The notes below the pieces were generated by a model, which was given only the letters and a program-made list of their open reading frames with translations, searched no databases and was not told the DNA's origin. This document shows positions 37,223 to 49,200 of a stretch of 64,000 nucleotides of DNA, in pieces (within the stretch, counting starts at the first letter, position 1; every line of letters starts with the position of its first letter). The stretch is taken from positions 6,173,501-6,237,500 of the forward strand of contig CM075188.1 in NCBI GenBank assembly GCA_037577475.1, in the 5' to 3' direction. Source of the DNA: Chaunax sp. Z400 (Eukaryota; Chordata; Actinopteri; Lophiiformes; Chaunacidae). Position numbers and translations under genes: made by a program.

Positions 37223-40200
37223 GTATTTAATAACAAAGGCATGTGTCATCTTTAATGTTTTTAAAAGAACATTGGGTTTTCTTGTACAATGAAATGAAAA
37301 TGTTTCAGTTGTTTATTTTTCTGCGTTTTAATTCTAAACTCTGTCTGTTAGTGGAAGGACCCAGAAGCAACTTGTGGAGTATGTCAGGGAAAATGGAGCA
37401 AAGAGAACGCCATATCAGAGGTGTGTGTGCACTGTTTATCAGAAAGACGAGTTGTTTGCCTTACTCATTCCTCTCAATCAGTGGGAAATGCTTCAACACT
37501 GCATTCATGATAATAATTCTGCCACTGAATATGTTTTGTCCAGGAGGAACAGTAAAATACGAATGTCTGCTCGCTCCATAGCAACAGATGTGCCAAAACA
37601 GGTCAGTGGCGCTACAAGCTGGATGCATTTGTACAACAGATGACACAAAAGATTCCTTATATTGTGCTGTAATGAATAACCTTATACAAGCCTCCTTTCA
37701 TTTATCACTTTCCACTTTTCCTCTCACTCTGTTTTGCTTGTCCTGTCTCTGTTTCAGAGCTTGTCATTCAATGACAGTCTCAGGGCCCCAGGCTCTCCTT
37801 CCTCCCCTACTGTGTCCTTCTACCCAACGCACATCTCTAACATTGCCCTGCGAACAGAACTCCAATTTCAGTCCCAGCCTTTGCCCACACTAAGCCGGTC
37901 TCCAGCACCTCCCCAGCAGCAGCAGCAGCAACTACAACAGCCGCAGCAGCTTCAGTCCCCTCAGCAAACTACCAGACCGCCCAGCCCTCCGAAGGAAGAA
38001 CCTGTCAAGGCTGCTCCCCCATCTCACTACGCTTTTCAAGGTGCCCCTAGTAATCAGGCAGCAGGACACTGCAGCCCCTTGTTTGTGTGTGTAGAGAGTG
38101 GCACTTCCCAATCACAGCCCTCCAAAAATGGCAATGAGGATAAGGAGCATGGTGGGAGAAGGGGAACTGGGTGCTCAGTGGGAGGGAGTGGAGGGAAGAG
38201 GAAGGGGGTTCTTACACCTGAGGCATTTGAGATGGAGCTTTTGCGCACAAAACAGAACCCCATGTTCTCAATGTCCAGCTCACCGCTGCATGTCACTGAG
38301 GAGTTCATAGATGATGATCCCACTGAGATGTCCTTTTATGGTGGAGGGGCTGAGGCCTTCTCTTTCGGGCTTGGCAATAAAGTAGATCGGTTTGATCACG
38401 TAGAGGAATCTGACCTCAGCAAAAGCAGGATGTTTAGTGTGGGCATTGAAGACCTGAATGGGAATACTAATCCCTTCCCTGATAGCATTGTTGGTCACTC
38501 TGAGACCAGCTCCCTAGTTAACAACCGCTCAGAATGCAGCTCTCTGGACAACCTGGGGCTCAGCTCTGCAGGCGAGTCCATGTCAGTGGGTTATGGAGGC
38601 AATGACTCCTCCTCCTCTCTTCGCCTGCCAGGCTCTGACATCCAGTCAGAGGCCAGCTCAATGGTCAACTTCCCTGCGTACTCTGTGCGATCTGAGAGCA
38701 GCTCTGCTGTGCAGTTCAGTGACCTGGTAGAGCAGCTTGAGCAGCTCAGCTACCCACCCACAGCCACTGAGGGCTCCGGGAATGGCAGCTCAGATTCAGA
38801 CTCTGACTGGGGCTCTGACAGCGTCCTTCCCCCTGAGCAGAACCTCTTTTATAATAATCCGCTGACCGGGAGCAGTGGAATAGAGGGTTTCCTCCTCCAG
38901 TGCCACAATCTGCAGGCTCTGGCACTCGCAGACCCCTCTGCATCCCCTCATATTAAAATGTAAATCGCGTAGAGCACTTGAGGCCTCTGTACAGGGCTTT
39001 CCAAGTTGGAGAGAAAATTCTTGTTACCTAGTAATTAATAATGAAAAAATAAGTAGCAACATTATAATTGCATTATAATTCACTGTCTAGTAATACAATT
39101 TAACCTTGGTGTCTACAATTTTCACATTCACATTTCACATTTTATCGTAAGATGGCCAATAACAAAGATGATTTCACCATGTGAAACTAGAAAAGCTAAT
39201 ACATAAACTGCTGGTGTTCGGATGTCTTCATATCTTGGAGTTCATTTCCAACAGTCTGCGCTCCCATCTGGGTTGATGCACATCTTTATAGTGTATGCTT
39301 GTTACCTGTCAGGTGCTTTCAGTTTGAACTCTGTTAAGAAGTGGAGGAGAACATCTGCTGCTCCACATGTTGGATTTCTGCAGAAACATTTTCCTTTTTA
39401 TTTGAGTCAGTGATTTGACCTGGTGTACCAATGCCATGGTCAGGTTGTGGTGTTTTTAAAAAAATCACTCCTGTCTCCTCATGAAACTTAGCTTATCAAG
39501 TTCTCGACATAATTTTTATGAGATTCTTGAATGAAGTCGTTATTCTTTGTCTTTTTCAGTTGTCTTAATATCACCATTAAGCATATTTAGAGCAGATGTT
39601 GATTATGCATCATGAATGTACACATTTGCATAGGAATGTCTTGTTACTTTTGTCTGCGTTTGGTGAATACATAATTTACTCAGAATGTCAGAACAACAGT
39701 GTTCTGTAACCATCCTTCCAGTTTGATCACCTGCCTTATTAGTTTCAATTTAATGAAACAGATGTACCTAATTCAAATTAAATGTAAGTAATGTGGAGTT
39801 TTTATAGTCTATATTTTAACCTGACCAACAAATAATCTTAAAAAATGTGATACCTTAATTAAAGTACTTAACGACTAGTAATAACTATTGTTAGTACTAG
39901 TGATAATCATCATCTGGCTTTAAGTTTTCATTATCTATATGGTACTTGATGGTACTCTAGTGTAAGGTTTTCCTGGAGACCAATCATTCATCATTCTCTA
40001 ATCTAACGGGTCCGATCTCAGGGTAAAAATAAAACCGGAAGTTTCACTAACAGGTCCAGTGATCCTCACAGGCCTCCTGGCGTAAGACGTGCCATGGAGC
40101 TACTTTTCCCTTTGCACTTGTGTGCTTCACTGTCATCTGCTGGCTGAAGGAGGTGTCAACACGCAGTACGTTCATGATGTCTGAAGGCTAAAAAATAATC

Positions 40201-43200
40201 TATTTAGACATCAGCTAACATTTTTGCTTTGTGTTGAGCTAATTTGAAGAATGTAAGCAGTGTACTAATGAGCCATTAAGTACACTGTTAACACCACTTT
40301 CTACAAAATGAATGTATCCTCCTACATGGATGTAGGACTTTGTGCTCTTGTAGCGACCCAGCAACACTTAGTAAACCATATGTAATGGTGTTTGACACAG
40401 TAGTGTGCCTTGATTATTAAAGTTTAGAATGTATTGTTTCTCAGCATTAGAAACCATCCATATTTGGATCTACCAGGAAACCCTTTAGATATAGTAGCTC
40501 AGAGTTTTACTGAAGCATCCGTACAAGACTGGAGATGGATGTTGCTTTCTTTTCTGACATGTGGCATTTAGCATGGTCAGGGGTTTTGGCATTAGCTGTC
40601 TTTAGGGTACCAACTACATGATATTCTGTTTATTGGAAGGAAACAGGAGTCTTTGCACATCAGCATTGAATTTCTCTTTTATAATAGCTGGACTTTTGTT
40701 ATGTGTTTTTTTTTTAATGTTGGCATAGGAATAATAGATTGCTGTCATGTGGTTAGTCGCTAAAGTGTTTTTGTTTGATTGTTCAACCTCCATTCCTCAG
40801 TGATATGTCTGTGATTCGTAGCCTGTCTTCACATGAAAAGTTAATACTGTGTTGATATCAAACTAATCAGTAGTCTTTATTACTTTATTGATGTCAACTC
40901 CTAAAACCAGTCTTGAATTGCTGAGTCCAGTTTTAATTACCTTTCATTTGAGGTCACCTTAGTCTGCCTTCAGGCAGACCTCACTTGGCTTTTGCAAAGT
41001 TTGCTTGCACCTCAGTGCCTTTAAGCACTTACTTTCACTCTTTTCATGCAACGTGCTTTCATTCGCATGCCAGCCATGCCTTCCTGTTTACTTTTCACTT
41101 GTGCTGAGGTTTTTTCAAGTGGACGTTTATGTGGAAAAGGGGGTTATCTAAATCAAAGAGTTTTACTCTTTAGTAATTCAAAGACAATTGTTAAAAACTC
41201 ACCGGTTCTCATTGTCATTTTGAATAATGGCATCTAGTGATTTTAATATATTCCTTATTAAAAACACTGTGTCTGTGTCACTTAACAGATCGTGAAGAGT
41301 TGTTTGATCTGTTCAAGGGTTTGTCTTGATGGCCTTTTTGATTTGATTCTTTTTCTGCCATGTTATTCTTCCCACATCTCAACTAAAGATTTAATTAATG
41401 ACGGGCTAACAATTATAACCAGCTAAGCTAACTGCACTTAGGCATGAAGTAATCATCAATTAATCCTGAACATGTATATGACGCATTATAAACAACCTGT
41501 ACTTAATGTTTGTATGTTTTACTCTCAAGAATAAAGTAATCACTTTTGGGTACCATGAATGTCAGACTTAAAATTATTTTTGGGATGCAGACTGAAATCA
41601 AAGATGGTGATGTAATTGTTTAACTGCTTTAACAGAAACCCTGGAGGTGTTCATGTTCTTCTATTTGCCAAAATGGAATATTATGCACAGTCCAGACCAG
41701 TTACCGGAGTTTCAGACCAGAATTTTTACAGCAGTATTAGCAATACATGAGAAAAGAATAAATCCCATAATGTTTGGGTGTTGTAACCAGACATCAGCTG
41801 AAAATGTTGTGTATAAGTGTGACAAAACATCCACCATCCTTCGTTGCTCCTTAGTGTAACATCAGAAAAACTGTATACAGCAAGTCAGCTTTCCTTTTAA
41901 TAGCTGAGGCAACAAACTTGTGTGCTATTGGGGGTTGGGTCTCACTTGTACACAAGATTCCTCAGCCTAATTCCAGCCGGGTGTGTGTGCTCCCTGTTTG
42001 AACAGGCTTTCTGCCAAGCCATTCCTCTGCAAACCCTCGTCCTCCTGCTGTGGAGCCTGGCGTCCGCTCCCTTCCCCTCTTGTGTCATTCCCTCTGGGGC
42101 ACTTTAGATAAACCATAAACAGCCCTTGCCCTCCAGACAAGCCACATTCCTGATAAGTCTTTGCATGAGCAATTATATCCGGGTCGAGTAGTGACTTTTT
42201 TTTCCTCTTAGCCTTCCCCCACTCCTTTTTTTTCTCTCTCTCTAATAGAAGTGGAAGAACAGCTGTGGTGACCTGTGACTCAGTAAAGAGGATAGCCCGG
42301 CATTTCATCTGCTTGTTTTGTCTCCTGATTTGTTATGTAGCACAGCTCACTGGCAGAACAAAAGCAGAAGAGCCAGTTCTCTGAAATTGGACGTTGACGT
42401 TGGCAATGAATCATTTGTCCTTGTTGAGGGCTTTGAAAACAACGGCAGGGAAAAATGTGGGAAGCATTACTTGCCCCAGTCTAGTCCGCTGTCTCTCACT
42501 TGTGGCTAATGTGTGTGATGGAATCTTCACTTGTTTTTGTTCAAATGTGCACCACTATTCTGAGAGGAAATAAGATTATTGTGGGAAATAGAATTAGGTG
42601 AACATGAAGCTTACTTTTATACAGTATGTTTGACTGTAGGCAACATATTGTAGCTCTTTTTTAAATGTGTTCAGTTCCACTTCTTGTAGAGATTGTTGAC
42701 TTAAACTCCACCCATTTCTAAAGATCATTTTTGTCCTGTTTTGGCAGAGTAAAGTTTGTGATAAATGAATTTTCACTTATTTTGGGATGTTATTTATTTC
42801 TGTGTTTCAGACTCAGTTGTTGACAGCCCTCAGCTCTCACCTCTCAACCCCAAAGGTCCCCTCTGCCTGTCACCCTCCTTCCAGATGTCGACCCTCAGCC
42901 TCCCGGTCCAGGCCCCATCGCCCCTGCAAAGCCCCATCCTGAGTGAGGTGGGCAGCAACGCCAGGCTAGAGGAGGAGGAGGAGGGCAGGAGGAAGGTACA
43001 TTGCTCACATGCCACCCTTCTACCCCTCCACCTCACAACCCCTTTTAAGAGTATAAATCACTGAACTTGGAGTTTCTTTTCCAAATTTTTGTTGTATTGA
43101 TAGCAGAGGAGGAGAAATTAGTTGTGGTTTTAGTTTTTAAACATATGTCCCTCTTCTACCTCAGCGGTATCCCACTGACAAGGCCTACTTCATTGCCAAA

Positions 43201-46200
43201 GAGATTCTGACCACAGAGCGGACATACCTGAAAGACCTCGAGGTCATCACTGTGGTGAGCTTTTGTTGTTTATTTCCCTCCTCAATTTGTCAGTAATTTT
43301 TATATATTTACTTTAAATTAGGTTTTCTTCTTTGACCATGTGTAGATACCAGTCTATTTATACATCCATCAATAGTCTTTTGTCCCCTCTTGTTCCCAGT
43401 GGTTCCGCAGTGCTGTGATCAAAGAAAACGCCATGCCCGAAGGCCTGATGACCCTCCTCTTCTCCAACATCGACCCCATCTATGAGTTCCATCGAGGCTT
43501 CCTCAAGGAGTTAGACCAGAGGCTGGCTCTCTGGTAGGTGCTCTTGCAGCGTTTCTCTATGTGATGAGATGTGTAGAAGCTTCTAACAAGATTATAATGA
43601 AGGCGAAATCTTTCCATATCTTCAGGGAGGGACGCTCTAATGCTCATGTCAAAGGGGACTACCAGAGGATTGGTGATGTGATGCTGAGGAACATGTGTGC
43701 TCTTAAGGTGACGATGCTTTACTAGCTCTCCTTTACATGTTGGACTAACGAGCTGAATGTCCTGGATTTCATCTGCGTATGTTTATTGTTGTCTTCAGGA
43801 ATTCACCAGCTACTTACAGAAACATGATGAGGTGTTAACAGAGCTGGAGAAAGCCAGCAAGAGGCTGAAGAAGCTGGAGACTGTCTACAAAGAGTTTGAA
43901 CTGCAGAAGGTCTGCTACTTGCCTCTCAACACATTCCTGCTCAAGCCCATCCAGCGCCTCATGCACTACAAACTCATCTTGGAGAGACTGTGCAAGCATT
44001 ATTCTCCCACCCACCGCGACCACGACGACTGCAAGGGTCAGTTTTCAGTAGCTTTTGGGATCACACTACATACTCCTTATATAAGTATTTTAGTGCTTTG
44101 AGATCTCTGTATCAGTTTGGCTGATAATTCAGTCATAAATTATTGACAAGTTACATGACGTACATGCTGGACCTTTTTCACAACTTTCACACTGTACGTA
44201 TCAGTGTTTCTCACAGCTACACACACATTACACCTCTCTGAATGCAGACACTGACTCGCCCCACCTCTCTCTGTTTCACTGCCCCTGCGTCTGCTCTGTT
44301 GACCTTTTTTCGTCAGCAGGATGTTTCATTACGCTCCAGAAAAGGCACCCATTGCAGATTTTTTTTTCCCTGCGATTCTTTTGTCACAACAGCGAGTGAG
44401 CCATGTGTGGAGGAAGCTTGTTTTAAAGACAGAGCCTGAAACAATTGAAACCCAGTGTGACACAGAATGACATCGGTACCAACCAAGTGCACTTAGAAGA
44501 AGATTGCCGTACAATCAGACATAATACCAGAGAACATGTTTTCTCTGTTTGTTTCTCTGCAGAACATGAGCAATATGTTGTCAGTAGATAATGACTGAGG
44601 AGTGAGTGCAGGGAGATTGTGCACAAGTTAATTGATTGTGGAGTAGTGTCGTTCTGTCAGACAGATTTTAAAAAATGAATATAAACTAGAAGGGCACTCA
44701 GTCAGTCTTTATAAAATTATCTAAATCTAGATTCCAACAAAACGTGTGACATCAGAATGACTGACCTCAGGATTCTTGCGGTGTTAAAGGAAGGGGGGAA
44801 ACATATGGATCTGCTCCTTAATGCAGATGCACTCCAACATTTAACAGGTTCTTCCCTGTCACATACTCGCACCAAGTTTCATGAACATGCTTGAAGTAGT
44901 TTTTGTGTAATCCTGGTAACAAACAGACAAACTAACCAACAGGCACCTGTGAGAACACAACCTCCTTTGCGGATGTATAAATAAAAAAAGGTGGCCAAAA
45001 TATGTTTGATGTGTTTTAGCCGTTGATACTGTGGCGGACCTCCACTGATCCATGAATATATCAGTAAGAGGGCTGTTCCACCTGACAGCACCAGTCACAA
45101 ATGTTAACATAAGTTGTCCTTCATCGTTACTTGGTTGTCCAATTTGCCTTCTGAGTGACATCTAGTTCATTTGATACAGTGGTCCTGATGCTACAGAGAG
45201 GATCAGATGGTTGCAGAGGAACTGAAATTGTATTCCTTTCATTACTGGTCATGTTTCCAGTTGTGTTTGGAAGAGTGTTCTGTGCCCTTTTTGGTTATCA
45301 TCTCAGAACACGTCATAGAAGTTGTAAAAGTTTTTGTGAGGCCTCCCAGATGCTGCGTCCGATGTCTGCCAGTAAAACGCTGCACGAGATAGTTATGCCA
45401 GCAGTTATTGTCATTTGAGGTGCCCTCTATCTGTCAGAGCAGATATCATGTAGTCTGAACTAATTATAAATATAGTAGAAAGGATACCTGTACAATATGT
45501 TGATAGAGTTTTTGACTTTAATCTCACTGTATGACAGGTGTGATGCTTGGCTATATATTTACTGTATGGTTTTACTTCAAATTGTTATTCTTGGAAATAC
45601 AGTAATCTATCACTTTCTTATACACAATATCTACAAATTTTAATTTCTCAAAATGGGTTTCAGGAAACTATTCTGTTTCAGTGGTTATAAGACACTGATG
45701 GGAGTATTTTGGATTCACATCATTCGTTTTTTCCACAGAGGCTCTGAAGGAAGTGGCTGAGATAGCCGCTCAGCTCCAGACTAGTCTCATCCGGTTGGAG
45801 AATTTCCAGAAGCTGACCGAGCTGCAGAGAGACCTGATTGGTATAGAGAACTTAACAGCGCCTGGCAGGGTGAGTGCAGCAACACAGAAAGGAAGGCAGG
45901 GGGTGCTGAGAAATTGTGCAAAATTGTAACACGTATTATCTGACATGCTTCTTGTGTTTGTAGGAGTTCATACGAGAGGGATGTCTGTACAAGCTGACCA
46001 AGAAAGGACTACAGCAGAGAATGTTTTTCCTGGTTAGTACTAAACTATCACTTTAAGTGTAATAACAAATCAGTGTGCATGGAAATAACTTGTATTGTCT
46101 TTTCAGTTCTCAGACATGCTCCTCTACACAAGCAAAGGTGTGACAGCCACCAATCAGTTCAAAGTCCACGGCCAGCTGCCCCTCCATGGCATGATAGTGA

Positions 46201-49200
46201 GTACATAAGCTCTAGTTCACCTCCCCTAAACGTTTTTTCTTTTCACTAGAGCTGTGCGAGATGAACAAAATCTCATATCCATATGCACATATGAAAACTG
46301 AAAATATCCCCGTTGTGGGACTAATAAAGGAATATCTTTATATCTTTTCATGTCCAGATGATGATACACATGATGAAAAAACACATTTCCTGCAATTTGA
46401 ATGAACATAAAATGAATACATGATCCCATTCCGTATTGCATTTTGAATTACTAGTGCAAAGCTTGTTCTAAACATGCCTGTTCGGAATGGGCCCTTCTGT
46501 TGCAGCCTTCTTGTGTCCAGAGCTTACAGAGCATCACATCATTTGATCTCTGTCTAAAATACTCCCACACTTTAGATGATGAGGGTGAGGATTTTTTTAG
46601 CGACAGCTTGCTCTCCTGAAGAATCATGCTTGAACCCCTGGATGTGCTGATTGGGACCGGACACAGCCATCTTGGTGAGGCGCCGTAGTTGTGATTGATG
46701 ACGTCACGATAAGTCACAACAGAGCTCTATTCGCCTGTTTATTCTAAATATTCAGCGTGTCGCATATTAAAATTGCACCAAAGTCGATTTTGCACTTGCC
46801 CCCAGAAAGTTACAAAGTTTGTAGTAGATCAGATGAACGGTACTCAGGATTGGCAAATTACAGACAGATAGATTTCTCACATCATATGTAGATATCCTAG
46901 AACAGTAAAAGCTACTAACTCATATTAGATTTTTTTTCTCCTACTATTAAGAACTTTTGTGCAAATTTTCAATCAAGCAAAATATAAAATGTTAATGTAT
47001 GAAATAAAAACTAATATAAATAGAGAACACATGGCTGCTGTGTAGGTGGTAAAAGTAGTTAGTGATGTTTGATCTGTTCAATGTTTCCCACAGAATGACG
47101 AGGACACTGCTTTAATCTGCTCGCTTCTCTTTTCCTCACACACAGCCCTACATTGTGAAAGCAGCTTGTCCCTCTCTCTGTTCTCTCGCTCACCTCTGCT
47201 CTGCTGACTTTCTTCATCAACAGAATGTTTTATAAAGTTGAACAACAAACACAACGTGAGCCGTGTGTGGTGGAGGCCTTTTGTTTAAGATATTCAAACA
47301 ATCTAAACCAACGAGGTACCAAATGACCTCCAGCAACCAGTATCACTGAAGGACATTTATAGTAAACGTAGGCCTACATTAAACTGGAGACATCACAACA
47401 CAATCGGTGCATTTATCTCGTAGTGTCTTGAATGTCGTCAAAGGTTTGACATCATTTAGGGCTGTTTCCTGTCTCTCATTCTGCGCTGCTTGCCACAGTG
47501 TTGCTGTCAAGTGTGATTTGTGCCACAACAAAAGCTCCATCATCCCTGTAAAGACTCCACTATAGCTCTTGGTGCACTGTCACTGTAGTGACACCTGATG
47601 GTGAGATGTGTCGGTTAATGCTGTCTGTATGGTCTGATCAGTGTGTTTGGAAGGAAGGGTCTGGGTCTGCTAACTTTGCATGTCTCTGCTTTACTCCTGG
47701 CTGCAGCTCATAGTGCTGGACACACCGGTAAGTCCTCTGAGCTCTGCCAGCTTGGATGCCCAACCCCTCCCCTTCCTCTCCCATGCTTGTGTAGACAAAA
47801 TCACCAAAGATCACAGCTAGAAGATTGTTCAAGATACAGAATCTGTCGCTCCTTGAAGCTATTTTTAGTTGTGTATGTCAAGCCAAAACAAACCATGGAC
47901 ATCTTAAATGATGACATCTGAGGACATACTGATGAAGGCACTGACCCACATGTTTTGGTCTTGTGTATTAAATAGGAGGCTAAGTTAAAAAGCAGGATGT
48001 GAAGTCATCAGGGTTTATTGATGCTCCTGTAGAGGCTCTGTGGCAGATCTGTCTGAGTCGTGAGTCCGATTCACTGACTTAGATTCTCCCTACAGTCCTC
48101 AGCTTTAATCATTTATTGTAAACAAATGTGTTGAGACTGAATGTCTCCTTTGTTTGGTTAATGTTTTTTGGGATTTCTCTTTTGTTTGTAGGTCGAGGAA
48201 AGTGAAAATGAGTGGTCAGTCCCCCACTGCTTCACCATCTACTCTGCTCAGAGGACCATCGTAGTGGCTGCCAGGTGAGAAGGGAAAAGAACAGAAAGTC
48301 TACAAGTTAAACTCTAAATGGTGACCAGAGAATCAGTTATATGTATTAATATGACTGTTCATGTTGATTATAAATAAGTAATGCAAGTGTAAATAAAGTT
48401 AAGCTCCAAGTCATCTCCTATAATAAGACATAAGATAGGTTTGGATGATGATTTGTGTTTTAAGCAGATTTTTCTTAAAAAAGCAGATGAATGCTTTTAT
48501 GAAATGCGTATTTCTCTTGGTCATAACTGCTGACTGTGAGGTCATTAAGCTGTTTATATCATGTTGGGTACATTTTTAAAAAGTGCAATTACTCATTCAG
48601 TAATACTGAAGTCATAACTAGAATGGCACTCAGTAGAGCACAAACCTCAGAAGTCCAACAGTCCTACCCGTCTGTATAGCTCTTAAAATAGAAAATAAAA
48701 TAAAGTTAAGTTGTGTGATAACAAATGATTTATTTGTCATCAAACAAAGTCAAATACGTAGACATAAAGGACCATGTCACATTTTTTTTTACACAACTAC
48801 ATAGTATACTCTCCTGAGCCAAACTGACTGCTTCACACTACTGGTGAGTCAATCCTCTGCAAACCAGTCCGGCCTTGATGTGTGTCCATATGGTCTCTGT
48901 GGGGTTAAGATCTGAGATGATGCTCAAACCATGACTGTGTTGTTTTTGCTGTGCGTGTTGGTTTATCATCTTGTTGAAAAATAGCCTCTTGTCTTCTATT
49001 TGTACCACACAACTTGTTCAGGCCTGGAAGCAACCCTCTGTAATATCTTCTGATACTCCTTTGCATTAATGTGCATCTCACCAGGTGATGAAAACACCCC
49101 CATACCATAATTCCACCTCCTCTGTGTCTCTCAGAGGTGGAGAGGCATCCTGGGTTGAGTTTACACCTGACCTAAAACATGACTCATCACTGCAGAGTGA

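Noticed and set aside
36804..37292. 162-codon continuous frame across farp2 exons 8 and 9
   Set aside because: It is real exons joined by an intron that happens to stay open. Homology shows that HPEVH must join GPHQDTLEF, so the intervening sequence is intronic.
38054..38323. Antisense frames within farp2 exon 12
   Set aside because: They are shadow frames of a GC-richer coding exon, with no motif or splice support.
41625..41650. An 11-nt microexon (AAACCCTGGAG) that would reconcile the phases of exons 12 and 13
   Set aside because: The phase fits, but the donor GTGTTC is poor and so short an exon can be found by chance. It is kept only as a note in the intron entry.
48905..49108. Minus-strand frame as a host gene
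   Set aside because: The sequence VWGCF ... FQQDD is Tc1 transposase, with frame breaks around it.
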